From the NCBI GenBank assembly GCA_021783935.1, contig JAJXTK010000221.1, positions 1 through 9,185 of the forward strand: DNA of 9,185 nt, in the 5' to 3' direction. The notes beneath the pieces were generated by a model that was given only the letters and a program-made list of their open reading frames with translations, searched no databases and was not told the DNA's origin. Shown here one piece after another: positions 1-6,396 of the stretch. Within the stretch, counting starts at the first letter, position 1. The number at the start of each line of letters is the position of its first letter. The position numbers were made by a program, and so were the translations under genes. Source of the DNA: Myxococcales bacterium (GTDB taxonomy: Bacteria > Myxococcota_A > Polyangia > Polyangiales > JADJMO01).

Positions 1-10
1 CTTCCGATCT
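1..10 (+). other. Probable Illumina adapter remnant at contig end
   Basis: The window opens with CTTCCGATCT, identical to the last ten bases of the common Illumina TruSeq adapter, and genome-like GC-rich sequence follows at once. An exact match sitting at base 1 is unlikely by chance. It suggests that untrimmed adapter was assembled into the contig edge and that these bases are not genomic. The adapter sequence is established knowledge; that it explains this end is inference. Confidence 0.7.
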
Positions 11-101
11 TGTGATCGATCGCGCGGGAGATCGCGGCATGACCCGGGAGAGGATCGGCCGGTCTCGGAGAAGCTCCACAGCCTGCTAGGCTCAGCGCCC
101 G

Positions 102-1682
102 ATGGACCCCGCAGCGCCGCCGCGCGCCTCGAGCACGCGCGCGATCTCCGCGAGCGCGCTGGTCACGCTCGTCGCGTCGCTCGCGCTCGTCGCGCTGCTC
201 TCGGCGCGCGCGCTGGGCCTCGCCTCGCCACCACCGGCGCTCGACGTCGCGTTCGCCCTCGTGCTCGCCTGGAAGCTGCTGCGACGCACCGGCCTCGAGC
301 GGCCGGCTACCGGCATCGTCGTCGCCGCCATCGCCCTCTACTCGCTGTACCTCGGCTACACGAGCGCCGACGATCGCAACTACGACGTCCACGCGCACCT
401 CATGTACGTGCGCTATGTCGCGGAGCACCTCGCGCTGCCCGCGAAGAACGCGTGCAACATCTGTCACCACCCGCCGGCGTACTACGTGCTCGCGGCGGCG
501 CTCTATCGCGTGCTCGTCCTCGTACACGCGAGCGAGCCCGCGCTCGGGCTGCAGATCCTCGCGCTGGTGCTCGTCTCGATCTTCGTCGCGTGCGCGGCGC
601 TGATCCTCCAGAGGACGCTGCCGACCCGCACGACGCGGCTCGCAGCCACCGCCCTCGTCGCCTTCTGGCCCTACACGGTCATCGACACGGGCCGGGTCGG
701 CAACGACGCGCTCCTGTACGCGGTCGCAGGAGGGGTGATGCTCGCGCTGGTGAGCTGGCGGCGGACGGGTGGCGATCGGCCGCTATGGATCGCGGCCCTG
801 CTCGTCGTCGTCGGCCTTTTCACGAAGACGAACGCGCTCGTGCTCGCCGCGCTCTTCTGCGCGGCGTGCGCCGAGGCCATCGTGCGGGCGCCGCGGCGTG
901 GGGCACGTCTGCGCGCGCTCTTGCCGCCGATGGCGCTCGTGGTCGCCGGCGCGCTCGTGAAGCTCGCCGTGCGGCACACCGAGCGCCGGCCCGGTCTGCT
1001 TTACGGCCTGCTCGGCAACGCGGAGGATGTCGGCAGCTGGGCGCTCACGCCGCGGACGGCGCACACCTACCTCTGGTTCGATCCGAAGGAATTTCTCTCG
1101 ACCCCCTACCAGCAGGTCACGATCTACGGCTCGAACAGCGAGCCCTTCTGGAACCAGCTGCTCAAGTCGAGCCTGCTCGGCACGCGCCGCTCGCTGTTCG
1201 GCATCGTCGGCACGACCGAACCGGTCCACATCGCGCGCGCGCTCAACGTGCTGCTCCTCGTGCTCGCCGCGTTCTTGATCGCGGGGCAGCTCGCCGCGCT
1301 GCGCCCATGGCCGCGCGCGCGCACGATCGCGATCGCCACCAGCGCGACCTTCATCGCGGCCGTCGTCGCGTTCCACTGGCTCGTGCCCTTCGGCTACCAC
1401 GCCGACTTCCGCTTCATCCACCCGGTGCTGGTGCCGATGGCGTGGCTCTACGTCGACGGCGCGATGCGGCTCGGGCGGCGCGCCCGCGCGCTCGGCGCCG
1501 CGAGCCTCGGCGTCGCCGCGATCTTCCTCGCCACGTCGGTGGCCTACTTCCTCCCCGCGACGTGGCAGAAGCCCCCCGTTCGCCGCCCGACAGACATCGG
1601 CGATCTCACCCACATTCCGCCGCTCGCACCGGTGCCGAGCGTCGCGCCGAGCGTCGCGATCCCGCGCTTTCGGCTGCGCTGA
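102..1682 (+). CDS. Polytopic membrane glycosyltransferase, GT-C / GT39-like
   Basis: The 526-residue protein has about 12 hydrophobic segments, at roughly residues 14-40, 46-61, 70-88, 126-142, 147-170, 177-193, 200-218, 227-262, 270-288, 376-398, 404-426, 437-455 and 463-486. This is the layout of GT-C enzymes that transfer sugars from polyprenyl-phosphate donors on the outer face of the inner membrane. The first large loop (about 89-125) holds YDVHAH (94-99) and HHPP (122-125). The acidic residue in that loop (D95) is the expected catalytic position in GT39/ArnT-like proteins. A GNDALLY-like segment and a TKTNA segment also recur in this group. ATG 102 is the first start after an in-frame TAG at 87-89; the ribosome site is weak. 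It has no operon partner in view, because the next gene converges on it. The sugar and acceptor cannot be deduced. The class is well supported and the exact family less so. Confidence 0.82.
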   Translation: MDPAAPPRASSTRAISASALVTLVASLALVALLSARALGLASPPPALDVAFALVLAWKLLRRTGLERPATGIVVAAIALYSLYLGYTSADDRNYDVHAHLMYVRYVAEHLALPAKNACNICHHPPAYYVLAAALYRVLVLVHASEPALGLQILALVLVSIFVACAALILQRTLPTRTTRLAATALVAFWPYTVIDTGRVGNDALLYAVAGGVMLALVSWRRTGGDRPLWIAALLVVVGLFTKTNALVLAALFCAACAEAIVRAPRRGARLRALLPPMALVVAGALVKLAVRHTERRPGLLYGLLGNAEDVGSWALTPRTAHTYLWFDPKEFLSTPYQQVTIYGSNSEPFWNQLLKSSLLGTRRSLFGIVGTTEPVHIARALNVLLLVLAAFLIAGQLAALRPWPRARTIAIATSATFIAAVVAFHWLVPFGYHADFRFIHPVLVPMAWLYVDGAMRLGRRARALGAASLGVAAIFLATSVAYFLPATWQKPPVRRPTDIGDLTHIPPLAPVPSVAPSVAIPRFRLR

Positions 1683-1711
1683 ACGAGCCCGCGCGCATCG
1701 CACAAAACGTC

Positions 1712-1743
1712 GGAGCCCCCGCGTGTCGCCACGCGAGGGCCCC
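1712..1743 (-). terminator. Stem-loop between convergent genes
   Basis: A 6-bp stem (1720-1725 with 1730-1735) closes a TCGC tetraloop. Beyond an A/C mismatch the pairing continues for four more base pairs and then two outer G-C pairs. It lies between the stops of the membrane transferase and the lipoprotein. On the minus strand the stem is followed within about five bases by TTTT (1703-1706 region), so it best suits termination of the lipoprotein transcript. It may also stop plus-strand reading, although no T-run follows on that side. Confidence 0.5.
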
Positions 1744-1760
1744 GCACGATCACGCTCCGA

Positions 1761-2312
1761 TCAGTTGGTCGGGCAGCCCTGGATCGCCGTCGCGAACGCG
1801 ACGCAGTCGGGGTTGCCGCTGCAGGAGCTGTTCGCCGCGGTCATGCACGCGTCGCTGCTGCCGAGCGCGCCCACGCAGGTGTTGCAGGCCGCGGCAGGCG
1901 TCGCGGTCGAATTCGAGCAGATCGGGTCGGCGCCGTTCGAGCACTGCGAGTAGCAGGCGCCCGAGCTGGTGCAGGCGGCGCAGTGCCAGAACTGGTCGAC
2001 GACCCCGACGTACGCCTGCGCGCCCGCCTGGCACGCGGTCTTCTGGCCGTAGCACTGCGCGCACGCCTGGAAGTTCGCCGAGCCATCGCAGGTCGCGTCG
2101 GTCGAGCAGCTGCCGCCGCCCGAGCCGGTGTCGGTCGTGCCCGAGCCCGAGTCGGTCGCCTGCGAGCCGCTGTCGGTCGTCGTGACGTGACCGGTGTCCG
2201 TACCGCTGTCGGTCTTGGTGATGACGGTGGTGCCGCCCGAGGAGCTGGAGCAGCCGAACGCACCGAAAGCGCCGGCGACGATGGCAAGGGCAAAGAAACG
2301 ATCGAGCTTCAT
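1761..2312 (-). CDS. Cysteine-rich putative lipoprotein with Thr/Asp/Ser/Gly linker
   Basis: This 183-residue protein starts MKLDRFF, followed by a hydrophobic stretch and Cys21 in the context AFGC. That is a slightly atypical lipobox of a kind common in Myxococcota, so export and lipidation are likely. Residues 22-67 form a flexible tether with repeated TDSG/TDTG units. From residue 68 to the end there are 16 cysteines in about 116 residues, an even number compatible with up to eight disulfides in the periplasm or at the cell surface. The last part (CNTCVG...CMTA...CSGNPDC) resembles the cysteine-spaced domains frequent in myxobacterial surface proteins. The start is fixed by AGGAG at 2319-2323, six bases before ATG 2312. 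An upstream in-frame extension to 2459 lacks such a site and would bury the signal peptide. The function is unknown; a structural or adhesive surface role is only a guess. Confidence 0.85.
   Translation of the reverse strand: MKLDRFFALAIVAGAFGAFGCSSSSGGTTVITKTDSGTDTGHVTTTDSGSQATDSGSGTTDTGSGGGSCSTDATCDGSANFQACAQCYGQKTACQAGAQAYVGVVDQFWHCAACTSSGACYSQCSNGADPICSNSTATPAAACNTCVGALGSSDACMTAANSSCSGNPDCVAFATAIQGCPTN
2112..2213 (-). repeat. Degenerate TDSG/TDTG repeat linker in the lipoprotein gene
   Basis: Codons 34-67 of the lipoprotein encode an irregular run of TDSG and TDTG units (34-37, 38-41, 46-49, 53-56, 60-63) ending in a glycine run. The DNA shows matching repeats of a GTCGGT-like unit. Such low-complexity tethers usually separate a lipid anchor from a folded domain. 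They are prone to copy-number change by slippage. Confidence 0.6.
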
Positions 2313-2404
2313 GGGAATCTCCTGCGGAGTGCGGCGGCGCGTGGTCCGGCCGGAATGCTGCTGAGCGGCGCGGTGTTGGTGAAGTGCGCCGCGCGTGTGC
2401 GCGG

Positions 2405-2432
2405 AGTAGCAACATCCCCCACGGTGGGTCAA
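2405..2432 (-). promoter_or_regulatory. Candidate promoter of the cysteine-rich lipoprotein
   Basis: On the minus strand TTGACC (2432-2427) is followed after 16 bases by GCTACT (2410-2405). This gives a good -35 and a weak -10 element, with an untranslated leader of about 85 bases before the ATG at 2312. A short inverted repeat, CGGAT-TC-ATCCG (2451-2462), lies just upstream and could be an operator. The rest of 2313-2535 shows only GC-rich sequence with a G7 run at 2503-2509. The call rests on consensus match only. Confidence 0.33.
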
Positions 2433-2535
2433 CGCCGCATTCGGCCCAGGCGGATTCATCCGCGCGGAACGGGCATCAGAATGCCGTCAACAGCCGGTTC
2501 GCGGGGGGGTACCGCGGAGCTCGCCCGCCCTCCGC

Positions 2536-2561
2536 ATGGACGCCGACGTCCATAGATGGAC
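2536..2561. repeat. Alternating inverted repeats ATGGAC / GTCCAT / ATGGAC
   Basis: ATGGAC (2536-2541), GTCCAT (2548-2553) and ATGGAC (2556-2561) lie in a row. The middle copy can pair with either neighbour, giving a hairpin with a 6-base loop or a near-perfect 14-bp palindrome with a 2-base centre. The array abuts the T-run that ends the SRP RNA gene. It may be a protein-binding site or a back-up termination structure; nothing in the sequence decides between these. Confidence 0.5.
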
Positions 2562-2572
2562 AAAAAAGAGAA
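2562..2572 (-). terminator. T-rich end of the SRP RNA gene
   Basis: Reading the minus strand, the closing helix of the SRP RNA (2573-2581 paired with 2643-2651) is followed by TTCTC and then six Ts (2567-2562). The RNA's own terminal stem plus this T-tract makes a plausible intrinsic terminator and sets the approximate 3' end. Confidence 0.6.
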
Positions 2573-2655
2573 GCTCCCACCACACCCGCTTTCCGCTACC
2601 GTTGCTGCCTTCCGGCCCTGGCGGGGTTCACGGCGCGCTGTCGGTGAGAGCACGA
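2562..2655 (-). ncRNA. ffs: Small signal recognition particle RNA (4.5S type)
   Basis: The minus strand carries the hallmark tip of bacterial SRP RNA. A GGAA tetraloop (2613-2610) is closed by GCC/GGC, flanked by CAGG on the 5' side and AGCA on the 3' side, which is the conserved internal loop that binds Ffh. The outer ends pair as GCTCTCACC (2651-2643) with GGTGGGAGC (2581-2573) through one G-U wobble. This gives a single long hairpin of about 80-95 bases with no Alu domain, as in 4.5S RNA. With Ffh it forms the particle that targets inner-membrane proteins to FtsY and the translocon. The exact 5' end is uncertain, since a processed leader is possible. The identification is firm; the ends are approximate. 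Confidence 0.92.
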
Positions 2656-2702
2656 ACGTCTCTTCGACGGCCGTCTTCGCCTCGCGGCGACGACGTGCAC
2701 GG

Positions 2703-2731
2703 ACCATAGGCGCGCAGGGCTAGCCGCGCAA
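2703..2731 (-). promoter_or_regulatory. Candidate promoter of the SRP RNA
   Basis: TTGCGC (2731-2726) and TATGGT (2708-2703) on the minus strand are 17 bases apart. Initiation near 2696 would leave a leader of about 40 bases before the SRP RNA helix, to be removed by processing as happens for other 4.5S precursors. The -35 match is partial, so support is modest. Confidence 0.35.
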
Positions 2732-2767
2732 GCTCGACTTCACCGCGTCCACGGCCTCGCTTTCGCG

Positions 2768-2797
2768 TTGACAACGAGGGGCCGCCGGTTGCACAAC
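2768..2797 (+). promoter_or_regulatory. Promoter of tRNA-Ser(CGA)
   Basis: A perfect TTGACA (2768-2773) is followed after 18 bases by CACAAC (2792-2797), which fits a weak -10 element. The tRNA starts eight bases later, at 2805, so the leader would be minimal. Both elements sit inside GTTG-CAAC inverted repeats (2767-2775 and 2788-2797) whose centres are about 21 bases apart. That layout would also suit a dimeric regulator. Confidence 0.5.
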
Positions 2798-2804
2798 GCG
2801 CGAC

Positions 2805-2894
<90 letters not shown>

Positions 2895-2910
2895 GCAGCG
2901 CTGGACCACT

Positions 2911-2938
2911 GAAGGGGCGGCTCTCGGGTCGCCCCTTC
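2911..2938 (+). terminator. Hairpin downstream of tRNA-Ser(CGA)
   Basis: GAAGGGGCG (2911-2919) pairs perfectly over 9 bp with CGCCCCTTC (2930-2938) around a 10-base loop. Only a short CCTTT (2942-2946) follows. It may end the first tRNA transcript, or act as a processing or attenuation structure if both tRNAs are co-transcribed. Confidence 0.5.
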
Positions 2939-3030
2939 GATCCTTTCGGCGCGCGACCCTCGAAGCTCGTCTCCGCGGGTGGCGAACCGAACGGATCGTG
3001 GGGCTCGCCCCCTCATGGCCCCGCACCGCT

Positions 3031-3117
<87 letters not shown>

Positions 3118-3124
3118 TAACCCA

Positions 3125-3145
3125 TCGAGGCATTCCATGCCTCGA
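3125..3145. terminator. 9-bp hairpin between tRNA-Ser(GGA) and the convergent hydrolase gene
   Basis: TCGAGGCAT (3125-3133) pairs perfectly with ATGCCTCGA (3137-3145) around a 3-base loop. It fills the gap between the tRNA end (3116) and the hydrolase stop codon (3149-3147). No T-tract follows on either strand. Its symmetry and its place between convergent units suit a shared terminator or 3' stabiliser. Confidence 0.55.
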
Positions 3146-3146
3146 A

Positions 3147-6100
3147 TCAAGGCAGATACTCCGTTGCATCGTGCTCGCTCTTCGCCGCCGCCTTCGGCTT
3201 CGAGGCCAGCGGATCGTCGATGCTCGCCGGTAGCTTCCACTCCTGATCGAAGAAGCCCGCGGCGAGGGCGCTGCCGAACGAGAGCAGCTGCTGCCCGCGC
3301 GCCGGCGCGAGGCTCGCGTCCCACACGACGAAATCGGGGAGCAGCTCCGGCAGGCTGATCGCGCGGAACGTCCCGAGCGCGTCGGCCCCCTCGATCACCA
3401 GCACGTACTTGTCGTGAGCCTTCGGGTGCGGGTAGACGAACGCCGCGCCGAGCTGCGGCCCCTTCAGGGTGCGCTCGCCGACGTGGACGCCGTCGGCGTC
3501 GAGGCGCAGCGGCAGCTCCTTCTCGATCGCGGCGAGCAGCCGGTTGGACCGGGCGTTGCCGACGAGCACGAGCGACCTCGGCGGCGCGGCCTCGGGGTCG
3601 AGCTCGGTGTCCTTCACGATCGGGTAGTCGACGTCGGTGCCCCAACGGATCTTCGCGAACGAGCGCGCGACCTCGAGGTTCGCGGTGGTGAGCGCCGGGT
3701 CCTGCGTGCCGTAGACGAAAAGCAGCGGCTCGTGCCAGACGTCGCGGATCGGCCCCGCGATGCGCCCCTGCTTGCGGAGGCCGTCGCTCGGCGCAGGCCC
3801 CGCCTTCCAGCCGCTCCCCTCGCGGTGCACGAGCAGCGGCGCTGCGGCGGCGAACGCGAGCCTCTCGCCGCCGATCGCGACCGTGACCGCGCCGTCGAGC
3901 AGGGCCGGATCACGATCGAAGCGCAGCGCGTCGAGCCCCCTCGCCCGCACCGTCACCTTGTGCCTGTCGGCCACCGTCGCGTCGACCACCCCCCACGCGC
4001 TCGACGACGCCATCCGATCGACGTGCACCCACGCGTCGTCGCCGAAGCGCGCGCGCGCCGTGCGGAAGTGCACGCGCCGTGGGTGCGGGTCGCGTCGTCG
4101 GTGATCGAACCACTTCACCTGCGCGAGCCCCTCGTACGCATAACCCCACACGTCGTGCCCGAGGTCGGGGTGCTCGTGCTTGATCGAGAAGCCGAGCTTC
4201 TCGTACGCCTTGATGAGCGCGCCGCTGTTCTCCTCGGGCGGGTCGTGCTTGCCGTGGATCACGAGCAGCGGCAGGCGCGCGCCGTTGTCGGCCCACATGA
4301 CGTTCGAGCGCTCCTCCAGGAGGAACGTCTCCCACGGCCGCTGGGGGCGCCCCTGGACGTCGCGGCGAACGAAGTACGAGTGGTAGCCGCAGAGCGGCTC
4401 GCTCGCGGCGAACACGTCGGGGTGATGCAACGGGATCGCGGCGGCGCCGATGCCGCCCATCGAGTAGCCGGTGACGTACACGCGGTCGTCGTCGATCGCC
4501 GGCCAGCGCGCCTTGGCCCACGCGATCGCGTCGAGGACCTCCTCCTCGCCGAGCTGGCGGTACATCGCGTTGCCGTGCGCGTCGGGGGCGAGCACCAAGC
4601 CGTCGAACGACTCGGGCACCCTCGCCGCGCCCATGCCGCGATCGAGCACGAGGTGCGAGGCGTTCCAGACGTCGCCGCCGAAGAAGACGCGCATCATCGC
4701 CATGGGCCCGCCGTCCATGCCGTGGAGGCCGACGTAGAGCGGCACCTTCTTCGCTTTGCCCTTGCCGCCGAGGGCGCCCTTCGGGACCTCGACGACGATC
4801 GCCTGCGGCTTGCCGTCGGCGCGCGCGCGGTGCGCGTAGCGGAAGACGCCCGCACGCTGGGCGATCGGATCTCTGCCCTGCTCGGCGAGCGCCGACATCG
4901 CATCGAGCTCGGCGGCGTCGGCGAGCTGCTGGGCGACGTCGCCGTCGCCGCGCGTGACGAAGCCGGCGAGGCGATCGGACAGGTACTCGAGGCTCGCCGC
5001 CACGTCGTCGGCGAGCGCGGCGGGGCGCCCCTCCTTGGCCCACCTCGCGAGCAGGGCGTGGGCGCGCACGATCGCACCGCGCACCTTCGCGCGCGGGTGG
5101 AAGGCGCCGTCGACGCGGCGGCCGCCGATCTCGACGCGCAGCACGAGATCCCTGGCGTCGGCCTCCTGCTCAGCGAGCTCGGTCTCGGCGAGCGTCGCCG
5201 CCAGCTCGGCCGTCGCGCGCGCGCCGATGGTGATCGCTCCGAGCTTCTTCTCGGGGACGAGCGCGGCCGCGCCGTCGAGCAGGCTCGCCGTCGCCTCGAG
5301 CGGCACGTGCAAGGGCGCGCCCTCGGGGTACTTCACGAGCACGCCGAGGCGGTAGCCCCGGTCGGTCGGCTCGCGCAGCACGCGCACCCACGAGAGATCG
5401 GCCGCGAGCTCGCGCGCGGCCGAGACGGGCGCGCCCGGCAGCAAGAGCCGCACGCCGAGCGGCGGCTCCAGCGACTCGTCGACCACGCGCGCGCGAAAGA
5501 GCCACGCGCCGTCGCGCTGGTGGAGCTTGAAGACGACCGCGTGATCGCCCGCCGCGAGGTCGAGCGGCACGAAGTCGTCGTCGTCGCGGAAGGGGCGCGC
5601 GGCGTCACGGCGAAACGCGCTCTTGCCGTCGACGAGCACCTCGACGCCGTCGTCGACGCCGAGCAGCAGCACGAGCCGCTGCGCCGTCGGCAGGCGCAGC
5701 ACGCCGCCGAGGTAGCCGATCGCGGCGCGGCCGTCGGTCGGCATCACGCGCTCGAGGTCGATCGGGCCGTCGCCGCTCCTCGCGAGCGACCAGCGCGCCT
5801 CCTCGGGGTGGAAGCCGCGCCATTTTCCAGCCGTTCTTCCGCCATCGGGGCTCGGATCGCGCACGCCGACGTCGACCTTGGTCGCGATCGCCCCGCCGTA
5901 TTTCGGCGAGAGCGCGTGATCGTCGAGCCCGGGCGCGCCTGCCTCGACGCCGCCGTCGGCCGTGCTCGCCGGCGGGCGCCACGACGTCGCCTCGGCGAGC
6001 GCACGATCTTTGTCGTCGAGCACGAAGGGGCCGAGCGCGAGCCACGCGCCCAGATGCCCCTCGGGACCGGGCGCCAGGCCGACCCCCTCTTTGGGATCGA

Positions 6101-6302
6101 TCTCCGCGACCTTCACCGAGGGCTCGGGGTCGATCGGCGGCGCGACCGAGGCGATCGCGCGAGGGGCGGACGAGGAGGCGATCGCCGTCGAGGGGACGCC
6201 GTGCGGCACGATGATCGTCTGCGCGCCACGCGTGCCGCACGCCGACGCGATCGCGACGAGCGCGACCACCACCACGCTCGCGAGGTTCGACGCGGGTCGC
6301 AC
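3147..6302 (-). CDS. Large lipoprotein serine hydrolase, prolyl-oligopeptidase/esterase type
   Basis: The GTG at 6302 gives 1051 residues beginning MRPASNLAS, then a hydrophobic core and ASAC with Cys22, a good lipoprotein signal. An in-frame ATG at 6359 adds 19 residues before this and leaves only 15 bp to the divergent gene. Neither start has a strong ribosome site. Residues about 80-265 form a beta-rich N-terminal region with a WLALGPF motif and a DDGVEVLVDG stretch, resembling PA14/jelly-roll binding modules. The alpha/beta-hydrolase core spans about 505-740. It has oxyanion-type HGMDGG (His527), the nucleophile elbow GYSMGG (Ser614), HGKHDP (Asp687) and LGHD (His716), a complete triad in the right order. 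Residues 740-1051 form a C-terminal region with a GPI-D...LLFVYGT segment that, from memory, recurs in similar secreted hydrolases. It probably cleaves peptides or esters outside the cytoplasm; the substrate is unknown. It is transcribed away from the 6375 gene. Confidence 0.85.
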   Translation of the reverse strand: MRPASNLASVVVVALVAIASACGTRGAQTIIVPHGVPSTAIASSSAPRAIASVAPPIDPEPSVKVAEIDPKEGVGLAPGPEGHLGAWLALGPFVLDDKDRALAEATSWRPPASTADGGVEAGAPGLDDHALSPKYGGAIATKVDVGVRDPSPDGGRTAGKWRGFHPEEARWSLARSGDGPIDLERVMPTDGRAAIGYLGGVLRLPTAQRLVLLLGVDDGVEVLVDGKSAFRRDAARPFRDDDDFVPLDLAAGDHAVVFKLHQRDGAWLFRARVVDESLEPPLGVRLLLPGAPVSAARELAADLSWVRVLREPTDRGYRLGVLVKYPEGAPLHVPLEATASLLDGAAALVPEKKLGAITIGARATAELAATLAETELAEQEADARDLVLRVEIGGRRVDGAFHPRAKVRGAIVRAHALLARWAKEGRPAALADDVAASLEYLSDRLAGFVTRGDGDVAQQLADAAELDAMSALAEQGRDPIAQRAGVFRYAHRARADGKPQAIVVEVPKGALGGKGKAKKVPLYVGLHGMDGGPMAMMRVFFGGDVWNASHLVLDRGMGAARVPESFDGLVLAPDAHGNAMYRQLGEEEVLDAIAWAKARWPAIDDDRVYVTGYSMGGIGAAAIPLHHPDVFAASEPLCGYHSYFVRRDVQGRPQRPWETFLLEERSNVMWADNGARLPLLVIHGKHDPPEENSGALIKAYEKLGFSIKHEHPDLGHDVWGYAYEGLAQVKWFDHRRRDPHPRRVHFRTARARFGDDAWVHVDRMASSSAWGVVDATVADRHKVTVRARGLDALRFDRDPALLDGAVTVAIGGERLAFAAAAPLLVHREGSGWKAGPAPSDGLRKQGRIAGPIRDVWHEPLLFVYGTQDPALTTANLEVARSFAKIRWGTDVDYPIVKDTELDPEAAPPRSLVLVGNARSNRLLAAIEKELPLRLDADGVHVGERTLKGPQLGAAFVYPHPKAHDKYVLVIEGADALGTFRAISLPELLPDFVVWDASLAPARGQQLLSFGSALAAGFFDQEWKLPASIDDPLASKPKAAAKSEHDATEYLP

Positions 6303-6359
6303 GCGCGGAGGTTCCACGGACGCGCCCGGCGCGGCAAGTTCCCACGCTCCTCGGGTCAT

Positions 6360-6396
6360 GGAAGAGTCCGCCGCATGTCGTCGAAGAGGCTCTTCG
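6360..6396 (+). promoter_or_regulatory. Ribosome site and overlapping inverted repeat at the 6375 start
   Basis: GGAAGAG (6360-6366), eight bases before ATG 6375, is the likely ribosome site. CTCTTC at 6390-6395 is complementary to its GAAGAG. A second GAAGAG at 6383-6388 makes the 15-bp palindrome CGAAGAG-G-CTCTTCG (6382-6396) over codons 3-8. The same downstream strand can therefore pair either with the ribosome site or with the nearer copy, which could tune translation. The pairing is seen in the sequence; the regulatory role is inference. Confidence 0.4.

Noticed and set aside
39..89. 16-codon reading frame before the transferase (possible leader peptide)
   Set aside because: It has no ribosome site and an Arg-rich composition, and it lies near a suspect contig end.
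453..467. CNICH as a true cytochrome c haem site
   Set aside because: The protein is a polytopic GT-C enzyme with HHPP as a family motif; a single CxxCH there is more likely coincidental, so it is kept only as an observation.
452..2185. 577-residue plus-strand frame overlapping the membrane transferase
   Set aside because: Its composition is Arg/Ala/Pro shadow text; the frame at 102 shows clear membrane segments and family motifs instead.
2112..2213. Possible CRISPR-like or mobile repeat
   Set aside because: The repeats are short, irregular and in codon register, encoding a TDSG-type protein linker.
3414..6374. Long plus-strand open frame running into the gene at 6375
   Set aside because: High third-position GC removes stops from antisense frames. 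The text is Arg/Ala/Val/His-rich with no domain, and it lies opposite the hydrolase whose triad is intact.
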